Positions 1-5,845 of a stretch of 5,877 bases of DNA are shown piece after piece; the first letter of the stretch is position 1, and the number at the start of each line of letters is the position of its first letter. Source of the stretch: Planctomycetota bacterium (GTDB lineage: Bacteria; Planctomycetota; Brocadiia; JAJRTI01); contig JAJRTI010000782.1 of the NCBI GenBank assembly GCA_024278415.1, positions 1-5,877 on the forward strand, written 5' to 3'. The notes under the pieces were generated by a model, which saw only the letters and a program-made list of their open reading frames with translations, ran no database searches and had not been told where the DNA came from. A program made the position numbers and the translations under genes.

Positions 1-223
1 GGCTCTCGGGAGCGTAGAACACCGCAAGCGTGGGCATGAGACCGGCGGTGACCTGTTTGGCGAATTCCTCATCCGACTTCAACTCCTGGGCCGTGGCCGC
101 GGGAGCCAGCGACTGGGGAGTGGACAAAGCCGTCGTCGACGCTCCCGACAGCAACTCACATCCAACGACCATCAAACTGGCCGCTACCAGCGCCATCACA
201 CGCACGCCATAAAGCTTGGACAT
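1..223 (-). CDS. Lipoprotein, probable thioredoxin-like fold (5' part only)
   Basis: Only the first 74 codons are present; the gene runs off the left edge. The product starts MSKLYGVRVMALVAASL and reaches a lipobox V-V-G-C with the modified cysteine at residue 22. This gives a lipoprotein signal peptide with a basic n-region (K3, R8) and a hydrophobic stretch at about 9-20. The +2 residue is Glu, so no Asp retention signal is seen. A Ser/Thr/Ala/Pro-rich linker (about 25-46) follows. Residues 50-74, from SDEEFAKQV to LAVFYAPES, match the beta-alpha-beta entry of thioredoxins (compare F-x(3)-V ... LVDFWAxWCGPC). If that alignment holds, Ser74 sits where the first active-site cysteine normally lies; the second position is outside the window. 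The ATG is chosen because AGGAGG lies 8 bases upstream and the signal peptide begins directly. The lipoprotein call is strong. The fold is inferred from about 25 residues, and the function (redox, binding or chaperone) is open. Confidence 0.72.
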   Translation of the reverse strand, partial: MSKLYGVRVMALVAASLMVVGCELLSGASTTALSTPQSLAPAATAQELKSDEEFAKQVTAGLMPTLAVFYAPES

Positions 224-231
224 CCGCAATT

Positions 232-237
232 CCTCCT
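232..237 (-). promoter_or_regulatory. Ribosome binding site of the lipoprotein gene
   Basis: AGGAGG on the minus strand lies 8 bases before the ATG at 223-221. It is a full Shine-Dalgarno match and decides the start of the partial lipoprotein gene. Confidence 0.8.
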
Positions 238-502
238 GGCCAAAAAAGCCGAGCAGCCAACCGCTCAGCGCCGCGGAAACACACCGATTGAAGACAGGCA
301 ACAATGATACTTGCTGCGCGTCCAATTGGGAAGCGTGGCGGATTGCGCTCTCGTCAATTCGGCGCGTGGCGAGGCGATGTTGGCCGCGGTGTTCCTCAGA
401 AGTTGCAGGCCGCCAAGAGACAGGAATTAGCGCCGCCAAAACAGACCCGCCTTCGGCGACAGCCCAATTCCGCCTCCTGATTCCGCTGCCAATCTTCTGG
501 CG

Positions 503-523
503 TTCCTTGCGGCGGCAACGGAA
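503..523. repeat. Bulged 8-bp hairpin
   Basis: TTCCTTGC (503-510) pairs with GCAA (515-518) and GGAA (520-523) across a 4-base loop, with one bulged C at 519. There is no T-run on either side, so it does not look like an intrinsic terminator. It may be a structured part of the intergenic transcript or chance. Confidence 0.25.
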
Positions 524-550
524 TCGGTCAGCAACGCAATGCGGTTTCCC

Positions 551-573
551 TGTCATGACCCTTTGTCTTGACA
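551..573. promoter_or_regulatory. Tandem dyad, operator-like (TGTC-N-TGAC twice)
   Basis: TGTCATGACC (551-560) and TGTCTTGACA (564-573) form a direct repeat with a 13-base period. Each copy is itself a near-palindrome: GTCATGAC is perfect, and TGTC-TT-GACA has a two-base centre. Repeated short dyads are typical of binding sites for dimeric regulators. The second copy includes TTGACA on the plus strand, but no -10 box or gene follows on that strand. The site lies about 330 bases upstream of the lipoprotein ATG and 180 bases beyond the TPR stop. Its function is inferred only. Confidence 0.3.
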
Positions 574-689
574 GCCGCTTGTTCGGACGGAGCACAACAG
601 CGTCTCGCTTCTTGCCACGGCACCTGACGGACAACAGCCCATCAACAAAGTCGGCCGTCTCGAGGCGGCGGGACAGGGGCCGCGAACGA

Positions 690-703
690 GGCGGGAAACC
701 GCC
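690..703. repeat. Short GC hairpin after the TPR gene
   Basis: GGCGG-GAAA-CCGCC on the plus strand (GGCGG-TTTC-CCGCC on the minus) is a 5-bp GC stem with a 4-base loop, starting 49 bases after the TPR stop codon. No U-tract follows, so it is not a classical terminator. It is the only compact hairpin seen close behind the gene. Confidence 0.25.
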
Positions 704-752
704 ATGCCCAATCGGACATATAGCCCGCATGCTGGGGGGTGACCGATGCCGC

Positions 753-3700
753 TCAGTCCAGTTGTCCGGCGTCTTTGCCCTTGCCCAACTTTTGGAGAGT
801 CTCCTTCGAGTCCCGTGCGTTCACAAAGGTGGGCCCCAACTCAAGCGCCCTCTTGAGTTCGCCTGCGGCCGTGCTCTTGTCGCCGACGGTCAGGCTTGCC
901 ATGGCGTACCGATAGTGCACGGCAGGATCCAAAGGTTTCATACGCGCGGCCAGTTGCAGTGACGCCACAGCCTTCTTCCCGTCGCCCTTGAGGTGGTGGA
1001 TCCATCCCAGTGTGTCTGCGACTTCCGCCGCGAAGGGCGCAACGTGCCTCGCCTTCTCCGCCAGGGCCAGCGCGTCGTCGAGCTTGTCTGGCCGTTGCGT
1101 CGCGTAGAGCCACGCGAGGTTGTTGAGCGCGACCACGGAAGCCGGCGCGATGGCCAAGGCATCCTTGTAGCTGGTGATCGCCCCGTCGTAGTCCCGCCGC
1201 CGCTCGCGCAGCGAGCCCAAGGCAACGAGGGTCGCGGCCGACTTGGGCCCCAACTCGATGGATTCCTCCATGTGCCTCATCCCGGCGACCAGGTCGCCTT
1301 TGGCGACGAGCAACTGTCCCAAGCGGTCGTGTGCCGGCCCCGACCCTGGGTGGATTTCGAGGACCCGTTCGTAGACCGGAATCGAAAGTTGGGCTTGGCC
1401 TAGGCCCCGGTGGCACCGGTCCAGCAGCGCCGCGGCCATGATATTGCCCGGCAGCGCCTGCCACACCAACTGGGCCTTGGGTTTGGCCAGCCCGGGCCAG
1501 CCCGCGGATTCCAGTGCAGCCGCTTGTGCCCAGGCTTCCGCCGCGGCCTGGGCGCTCGCCGCGTTGTCCTGGGCGAGGCGGGTTAGTTCCAGATACGCTC
1601 CGCGTCGAAGCGCGGTGATACCCCGCGACTGGCGCAAGAGGTTCTCCGCGGCCTCGGCCCGGCCTGTCAGCAGCAGTGCACCCAGCCGCGTGAGCAGGGC
1701 CACCGGCCGTTTGGCCGCGGCGTCGGCCTGGTCGCAGGCGGCCAGTGCCGCGTCGAAGTGCCGCTGGGCCAGGTGCACCAACGCTGCCGTCAGGAGCACG
1801 CGAGGGTGCGCCCGCTGGGCCTTCATGTAGGGCGACAGTGCCTCCAACGCCTTACCCGGATCTCCCGCGTCCAGCCTCAGGAGGGCCAGTTCGGCTGCGG
1901 CCAGCGACTGAGGCTGGGCCTGCACGAGCTTCTCTAACGCCTTGATCGCGCCCGGCGCGTCGCCTTTGCTCCGGTGCAGCGAGACCAGGAGCGCGCGCGG
2001 CCTCAGGCTCTTGGGCGCGGCCTCGATCACTTGCGCCGCGAGCTTGCGCGCCTGGGCATCGTTGCCCTTGCGCGCGTACAGTTGTGCCAGCGCCAACTTC
2101 GCGGGCAGGTAGCGGGGCCGCTTGTGCGACACCGCGACATAGTGCCGCTGCGCCTCGTCGAGCCGGCCCAGTTGCAGGGCGACGCTGGCGAGAGCCATAT
2201 GTGCGCCAACATCGTCCGGGTTGATCGCCAACGCCCTCTTAAGGTATTCCTTCGCCAGGAAGGGCGAGCGGGCTGAGCGAAGCACATCGCCGGCCATGGC
2301 CAACGCGGGCACGTACGTGGGATCCACTTTGAGCGCTTGTTCCAAGGCTTGAAAGGCCTGCCACGGCTGCCGCTTCGCCAGCCGCGCCCGGGCCAGCAGC
2401 ATCGCCGCGCGCATGCTTATGGGGCCGGTCTGCTGCAGGGCTTGGCAGAGGGTGATGCACTCGCCGAACTTGCCCTGAATAAACGCCAGCGTGGCCAGCG
2501 TCCAGCCGCGCCGGGCCGAATCCGGCGACAGGTCGGCGAGCTTTCGCACGTAGGGCTCCGCCTCGTCCACTTTGCCTTTGGCCAGACAGGCGTCAACGAG
2601 TATCCGTAGCGGCCGGGGGTCTTGGGGGGACATCTTGTGCGCCTGGGCCGCCTGCTTGATTGCGGCGTCCGTCTTGCCGTCGCCCAATAGCATGGCGGCC
2701 AAGGTGATTCGCGCTATCACGAGTTGGGGCGCCCTCTCCAACGCTTGCCTAAGTTGGCCGGTGGCCCCGCGCCTGTCCCCGCGTTGGAGGGCGAGACGCG
2801 CCAAACCTGTGGGTCCAATGGGCGAGTCGGGAAAGCGCTCGGCCAAGCGGCGGTACATCGCCGCCTGCTTGTCGCGGTCCCGCGCGGCGCCATACAGCTC
2901 CGCGGCTGTTGTAGCGAGGAAGAAATTCCCTGGCCGCAAAACAAGAAGACGTTCGCACTCCCGGATCGCTTCCCTGGCCCATCTTGAGTTCATGTACATC
3001 AGCATTTCGGTCAGATGCCTACACACCTCAACCTTCTCCTTGAGTTGCCCGTCGAAGAGCAGCGCCAGGTAGGCTTCCACCTTCTTGGGGTCGCGCGCCC
3101 AGGCTTCGCGCACGAGTTCGCCAGCCCGCTTCGCGTCGCCGCGCGTGGCTGAGGCATTGGCCAAGAGCAGAACCAGCGTGCGCGCGTTCTCGTGCTTGTC
3201 CTTGAGTGCCTCGCCCAGTTCTGCGGCCTTGGTCGAATCACCCGTTAGCAGGTACAGGCCCACCAGGTTAACCTGTATCAAAAGGTTGTCGTCCAGCGAC
3301 CTGTCTGCCGCCTCGAACACGGCCCGGGCCTCTTGGGGCCGGCCCTGCCGGAGCCTGATCAGTCCGCCCATGTAGGCAGCCGGGAGTTTGGGCGCGGCCT
3401 TCCGCAGCATCTCGAAATGCCCGGCCGCGGCATGCCAGTCTTCCCGCTTCAGGGCCAGCCGAGCCAGGGCCAGCCGCGGCAGGGCGTCCTTAGGGGCTGC
3501 ATCGGCCAACTTCGTCAGCAGCCTCGCGGCCGCGTCATCGTTGCCACTGCGCAGGTAGGCCGACGCGAGCACCATTGCCAGACGCTGGCTCTTGGGGTGG
3601 GCGCGGTGCAGACGGTCGAGGATCTTAATCGCCTCGTCTCGCTGCTTGGCAAGCCAATGGGCGTTCGCCAACCGTATGCCTGCGCCAGGGTTGTCGGGCT

Positions 3701-5402
3701 TGTGGGCGAGCAACGCCCTCCACTGCCCGATCGCGTCATCGTACTTGCCCTGGCGCTCGTAAATGTTCGCCAGTGCGCTGATCGCCCCGATCGCGTCGGG
3801 CGAGCGATCGAGCGCCTTCTTGCACTCGGTCTCGGCCAGCTTCCAACGCCGGGATCGGCCGTAGACCCTGGCCAGGCCCAGGCGCGCCAGCAGATAGCCG
3901 GGTTGGCGGCGTAGCACTTCCTTGAACTGCGCGGCCGCGCTTCGGAGGTCGCCGCGCCTGGCGCAGGCGAGGCCCATGATGTAACGCAGATGCACGTTAT
4001 CCGGCGCCAGATCCATCGCCTTCACGTAATCTTCAATCGCCACACCGGCGCGGCCCGTGAACAGCTCCAACCCGGCTAGGTTCAGATGCGCGGCGGGGGA
4101 ATCAGGGGCCAGTTTGGCCCACTCCTCGGTGGCGGTTTTGGCGCCCTTGAAGTCCTTCCGCTGCACGAGTGCGCCAGCCAGCAGCCTCTGGGCCCGTACG
4201 TTGTCGCCTTGAGTCCCGAGCACCACCTGCGCCTGCTGCATGGCCTCGTCTGGCAGGCCCGCGTTCAGGCTGAGCTTCGCCAGGGCTAGGCGCCCCACGG
4301 TGAAGTCCGGCACCAGCTTGACCAGTGCGTTCAGGTGCACCATCGCTCGTTGATCCTGCTTCAGCCCGATGCAAGCAAGCGCCAGCCCCCAGCGCAGCTC
4401 CGGCATTTCGGGCCTAGCCCGAAGGACCATCGTCAGTTCTGCCTCGGCCCTCCGATATTCCTTCTTATGCAGGAGCGCATATCCCTTGACCAAACGCGCC
4501 CCCAGGAGCCCCGCCGACAGCGCAAGCGCCTTCTCGGCTTGGTTGAGGGCTTGGTCGTGCGCACCCTGCTTAAGCAGAATGAACGCCAGCCGCTCGCGCG
4601 CGCGTGCGTTCTTGGGCTGCTTCGCCACCAGTTGGGCCACGATCTGCTTGGCCTCGTCCGGTCGGCCCTTGGCCTCCAGTACCGTGGCCAGCTCCGCGCG
4701 GAATCCGTCGGGGTCACCGGCCTTCTTGATCGCGTCTCGGCACTCTTTTTCGGCCGCGTTCAGGTCGCCCCGGGTGCGGTACATCTCGATGAGCTTACGC
4801 CGGGCCGCCAGGTGCTTGGGGTCCAGCTTCACGGCCTTCGCGAGTTGCTCCTCGGCCGCCTTTGGCCGCTCTGACGCGGCCTCAATCTCGCCAAGCGTAT
4901 ACCGCGCGTCCCCGTTGTCTGGATCCTTTGCCAGAACCTGCTCGACCTGTTCTCTAGCCAGGAACAGGATCGTCTGGCCCTGGCCCGACCTGGGGCTTTG
5001 CGCCTTGATCTTGAGAGCCTTTGCCACGAGCGCGGCGGCCAGCTTCTGGCGCAACGCGTTATCGTCGGGCCGGGCGTTGAGCATTGTGCGGTACTTGCTG
5101 ATTCCCCTGTCAATCTCGCCCAGGCGTACGTACGCGGCAGCCAGGAGAGCGTGCACCTCATGCGTGAGGGGCTCTCGAGCGGCGACGCTCTCGAAGTGGG
5201 GGACTGCCGCCGCGTAGTCGCCCCGGCACCACAGAATCACCCCTTTTTTGAAATCGAGCTGTCGGGAGGTCTTGACCATCGCGAGGCCCACGTACGTGGC
5301 CCCACTGATGAGGATGAGGGCGAGCATCACCAAAGCGACCTGCACCCATATCCGTCGACGCCCGGCCGTTTGCGCCAACTCCTCAATATCGTAAGTATCC
5401 AT
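753..5402 (-). CDS. Giant membrane-anchored TPR protein, PrsT-like C-terminus
   Basis: The frame is intact over 1549 residues. The start is MDTYDIEELAQTAGRRR, a short cytoplasmic tail ending in three arginines, followed by one hydrophobic span at about 18-42. The rest should therefore lie outside the cytoplasmic membrane; there is no lipobox or cleavage site. The remainder is tetratricopeptide repeats. The proline or equivalent position that closes each repeat recurs every 34 residues at 78 and 112, from 161 to 739, from 824 to 1232, and from 1318 to 1524, giving about 41 repeats. Longer spacings occur around 113-160, 773-823 and 1233-1317. The last repeats (NNLAWLYA at 1425-1432, ADTLGWIHH at 1462-1470) resemble the PrsT-type TPR proteins of PEP-CTERM/exosortase loci, which are roughly 900 residues and usually lipoproteins. 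TPR solenoids bind peptides and assemble complexes, so a scaffold role in the envelope, perhaps in exopolysaccharide or protein export, is inferred. No catalytic domain is visible. ATG 5402 is supported by GAGGTG 7 bases upstream. Confidence 0.95.
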   Translation of the reverse strand: MDTYDIEELAQTAGRRRIWVQVALVMLALILISGATYVGLAMVKTSRQLDFKKGVILWCRGDYAAAVPHFESVAAREPLTHEVHALLAAAYVRLGEIDRGISKYRTMLNARPDDNALRQKLAAALVAKALKIKAQSPRSGQGQTILFLAREQVEQVLAKDPDNGDARYTLGEIEAASERPKAAEEQLAKAVKLDPKHLAARRKLIEMYRTRGDLNAAEKECRDAIKKAGDPDGFRAELATVLEAKGRPDEAKQIVAQLVAKQPKNARARERLAFILLKQGAHDQALNQAEKALALSAGLLGARLVKGYALLHKKEYRRAEAELTMVLRARPEMPELRWGLALACIGLKQDQRAMVHLNALVKLVPDFTVGRLALAKLSLNAGLPDEAMQQAQVVLGTQGDNVRAQRLLAGALVQRKDFKGAKTATEEWAKLAPDSPAAHLNLAGLELFTGRAGVAIEDYVKAMDLAPDNVHLRYIMGLACARRGDLRSAAAQFKEVLRRQPGYLLARLGLARVYGRSRRWKLAETECKKALDRSPDAIGAISALANIYERQGKYDDAIGQWRALLAHKPDNPGAGIRLANAHWLAKQRDEAIKILDRLHRAHPKSQRLAMVLASAYLRSGNDDAAARLLTKLADAAPKDALPRLALARLALKREDWHAAAGHFEMLRKAAPKLPAAYMGGLIRLRQGRPQEARAVFEAADRSLDDNLLIQVNLVGLYLLTGDSTKAAELGEALKDKHENARTLVLLLANASATRGDAKRAGELVREAWARDPKKVEAYLALLFDGQLKEKVEVCRHLTEMLMYMNSRWAREAIRECERLLVLRPGNFFLATTAAELYGAARDRDKQAAMYRRLAERFPDSPIGPTGLARLALQRGDRRGATGQLRQALERAPQLVIARITLAAMLLGDGKTDAAIKQAAQAHKMSPQDPRPLRILVDACLAKGKVDEAEPYVRKLADLSPDSARRGWTLATLAFIQGKFGECITLCQALQQTGPISMRAAMLLARARLAKRQPWQAFQALEQALKVDPTYVPALAMAGDVLRSARSPFLAKEYLKRALAINPDDVGAHMALASVALQLGRLDEAQRHYVAVSHKRPRYLPAKLALAQLYARKGNDAQARKLAAQVIEAAPKSLRPRALLVSLHRSKGDAPGAIKALEKLVQAQPQSLAAAELALLRLDAGDPGKALEALSPYMKAQRAHPRVLLTAALVHLAQRHFDAALAACDQADAAAKRPVALLTRLGALLLTGRAEAAENLLRQSRGITALRRGAYLELTRLAQDNAASAQAAAEAWAQAAALESAGWPGLAKPKAQLVWQALPGNIMAAALLDRCHRGLGQAQLSIPVYERVLEIHPGSGPAHDRLGQLLVAKGDLVAGMRHMEESIELGPKSAATLVALGSLRERRRDYDGAITSYKDALAIAPASVVALNNLAWLYATQRPDKLDDALALAEKARHVAPFAAEVADTLGWIHHLKGDGKKAVASLQLAARMKPLDPAVHYRYAMASLTVGDKSTAAGELKRALELGPTFVNARDSKETLQKLGKGKDAGQLD

Positions 5403-5409
5403 GGTCCAT

Positions 5410-5415
5410 CACCTC
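5410..5415 (-). promoter_or_regulatory. Ribosome binding site of the TPR gene
   Basis: GAGGTG on the minus strand lies 7 bases before ATG 5402-5400. Another ATG 7 bases upstream of the start is out of frame and too close to this site, so the chosen start is favoured. Confidence 0.75.
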
Positions 5416-5446
5416 AGGGGTCGGGCAGTCAGACAAGAAAAAGAGA

Positions 5447-5457
5447 ACGTGACACGT
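5447..5457. promoter_or_regulatory. 11-bp palindrome in the TPR leader
   Basis: ACGTG-A-CACGT is a perfect dyad around one central base, 45 bases upstream of the TPR start codon. It overlaps a CACGTG hexamer at 5453-5458. It is placed where an operator or leader structure could act, but an 11-base palindrome can occur by chance. Confidence 0.25.
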
Positions 5458-5565
5458 GAGCTTCTCAATCAGCTTCGGACACTACGTATGACAGATCCAC
5501 CGGATGCCGGATGTCTTCTTCAAGAGCAACATTTCACCCAAGTGCAACAGCCGGTATCGGAATAC

Positions 5566-5571
5566 TGTCAA
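5566..5571 (-). promoter_or_regulatory. Weak candidate -35 box for the TPR gene
   Basis: TTGACA reads on the minus strand about 165 bases upstream of the TPR ATG and just inside the hairpin cluster. The hexamer 17 bases further on is GTTGCA, a poor -10 match, so this is only a possible promoter. The segment 5403-5583 otherwise holds the ribosome binding site, the palindrome at 5447-5457 and a tandem CCGGATG pair at 5500-5513. No gene is seen in it. Confidence 0.2.
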
Positions 5572-5583
5572 AGCCTCCGTGCA

Positions 5584-5600
5584 ACCCCGCGTGTTGGGGT
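5584..5600. repeat. Left flanking hairpin of the repeat cluster
   Basis: ACCCC (5584-5588) pairs with GGGGT (5596-5600) over a 7-base loop. The order CCCC ... GTTGGGG echoes the CCCAACGGG / CCCGTTGGG units at the ends of the neighbouring element, so this may be a worn extra copy. Its GTTGGG can also pair with CCCAAC at 5609-5614. Confidence 0.45.
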
Positions 5601-5604
5601 ATCT

Positions 5605-5621
5605 GAATCCCAACGGGATTC
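5605..5621. repeat. End hairpin, left (CCC-AAC-GGG)
   Basis: GAATCCC pairs perfectly with GGGATTC over an AAC loop (7 bp). Beyond a small internal loop, TATC (5600-5603) and GATA (5624-5627) can add 4 bp. This is the left counterpart of the hairpin at 5797-5815. Confidence 0.8.
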
Positions 5622-5631
5622 CGGATATCAG

Positions 5632-5665
5632 CCCAGGGTTCGCGAGCGAAGCTCGCAACCCTGGG
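5632..5665. repeat. 15-bp hairpin, left CCCAGGGTT unit
   Basis: CCCAGGGTT (5632-5640) pairs with AACCCTGGG (5657-5665), and GCGAGC (5642-5647) pairs with GCTCGC (5651-5656). There is one bulged C at 5641 and a GAA loop. It is the partner of the hairpin at 5755-5787. Confidence 0.85.
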
Positions 5666-5686
5666 TTTTGAGGCGCACAGCTTCGC

Positions 5687-5732
5687 TCCCCCCCCATCCG
5701 CCCGCCCTGCACGGCGGGCGGATGGGGGGGGA
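5687..5732. repeat. Central 20-bp perfect hairpin with C8/G8 tracts
   Basis: The left arm 5687-5706 (T, eight C, then ATCCGCCCGCC) is perfectly complementary to 5713-5732, with loop CTGCAC (5707-5712). It is the most stable structure in the window. The eight-base C and G runs sit near the base of the stem and are prone to slippage. No T-run follows on either strand, so it is not a typical intrinsic terminator. Confidence 0.9.
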
Positions 5733-5746
5733 AGTCCAATAGGACT
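5733..5746. repeat. 5-bp hairpin AGTCC / GGACT
   Basis: AGTCC (5733-5737) pairs with GGACT (5742-5746) over the loop AATA. It directly abuts the central hairpin and belongs to the same element. Confidence 0.6.
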
Positions 5747-5754
5747 GCCCTGAC

Positions 5755-5787
5755 CCCAGGGTAGCGGCCTGCGGCCGCAACCCTGGG
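5755..5787. repeat. 14-bp hairpin, right CCCAGGGT unit
   Basis: CCCAGGGT (5755-5762) pairs with ACCCTGGG (5780-5787), and GCGGCC (5764-5769) pairs with GGCCGC (5773-5778). There is one A-A mismatch (5763/5779) and a TGC loop. The outer stem matches the left unit, while the inner stem differs at two base pairs that both remain paired. Confidence 0.85.
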
Positions 5788-5796
5788 CTAGAAGCC

Positions 5797-5815
5797 GGAA
5801 GCCCGTTGGGCTTCC
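5797..5815. repeat. End hairpin, right (CCC-GTT-GGG)
   Basis: GGAAGCCC pairs with GGGCTTCC over GTT (8 bp). Its reverse complement carries the same CCCAACGGG core as the left end hairpin. A second GAAGCC at 5791-5796 can pair with GGCTTC (5809-5814) instead. Confidence 0.8.
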
Positions 5816-5817
5816 AA

Positions 5818-5845
5818 ACAGCGTTGCGTCAAGCGGAAACGCTGT
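5818..5845. repeat. Right flanking 8-bp hairpin
   Basis: ACAGCGTT (5818-5825) and AACGCTGT (5838-5845) are perfect inverted repeats with a 12-base loop, starting 3 bases after the right end hairpin. Its sequence is unrelated to the element's units, so it may be a structure of the flanking DNA or part of an unseen neighbour. Confidence 0.5.

Larger units (their letters stand above)
224..752. other. Intergenic region, no convincing gene
   Basis: These 529 bases separate two genes on the same strand. The only long open frame crossing it (plus strand, 216-962) reads as Arg/Ser-rich low-complexity protein, has no evident ribosome binding site and overlaps both neighbours antisense, so it is treated as a chance frame. 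The region contains a tandem dyad at 551-573, a bulged hairpin at 503-523, a small GC hairpin at 690-703 and, on the minus strand, TATCAT at 309-304 about 80 bases before the lipoprotein ATG. That hexamer could be a -10 box, but its -35 region is poor. No tRNA-like or rRNA-like sequence was recognised. The gap is long enough for the lipoprotein gene to have its own promoter. Confidence 0.6.
5605..5814. repeat. Composite palindromic (REP/MITE-like) element
   Basis: This 210-base non-coding element is bounded by inverted arms: 5605-5640 against the reverse complement of 5779-5814, identical at 30 of 36 positions by hand alignment. Shared blocks are CCCAACGGG, TTCCGG and AGCCCAGGGTT. Each arm contains its own small hairpin and the first side of a larger one, so the order is small hairpin, 15-bp hairpin, 20-bp central hairpin, 5-bp hairpin, 14-bp hairpin, small hairpin. 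Differences between the two halves are compensated within stems. No target-site duplication is evident at the edges, and no transposase is encoded. The layout resembles BIME-type clusters of REP sequences, which in other bacteria are moved by Y1 (RAYT) transposases, or a short MITE. A transcribed structural RNA is the alternative. The repeat nature is clear; the mechanism is inferred. Confidence 0.85.

Noticed and set aside
304..309. TATCAT (minus strand) as a firm -10 box for the lipoprotein gene
   Set aside because: The hexamer is acceptable, but the sequence 17-18 bases upstream (TCCCAA or TTCCCA) is a poor -35, so it is mentioned only within the intergenic entry.
216..962. Plus-strand open frame of 248 codons over the intergenic gap
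   Set aside because: Arg/Ser-rich composition without domains, no good ribosome binding site, and antisense overlap with the 3' end of the TPR gene and the start codon of the lipoprotein gene.
2572..3914. Other long plus-strand frames inside the TPR gene (2572-3072 and 3333-3914)
   Set aside because: Same antisense shadow pattern; no membrane segments, motifs or start signals beyond chance.
4369..5217. Plus-strand open frame of 282 codons
   Set aside because: Entirely antisense to the TPR gene; Ser/Ala/Arg-rich translation expected from the complementary strand of an Ala/Leu-rich, GC-rich gene.
5687..5732. Central hairpin as a rho-independent terminator
   Set aside because: No T-tract follows the stem on either strand; the arms are followed by mixed sequence.
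5401..5742. Overlapping open frames on both strands across the TPR leader and the repeat (plus 5401-5742, minus 5482-5739)
   Set aside because: Both run through the palindromic element, which lacks stop codons because it is GC-rich; the translations are Pro/Gly/Arg-rich repeat products and not recognisable proteins.
5584..5845. CRISPR array or attC-type integron site
   Set aside because: The units are inverted and differ in length and sequence; there are no regular direct repeats with spacers and no integron core-site pattern.
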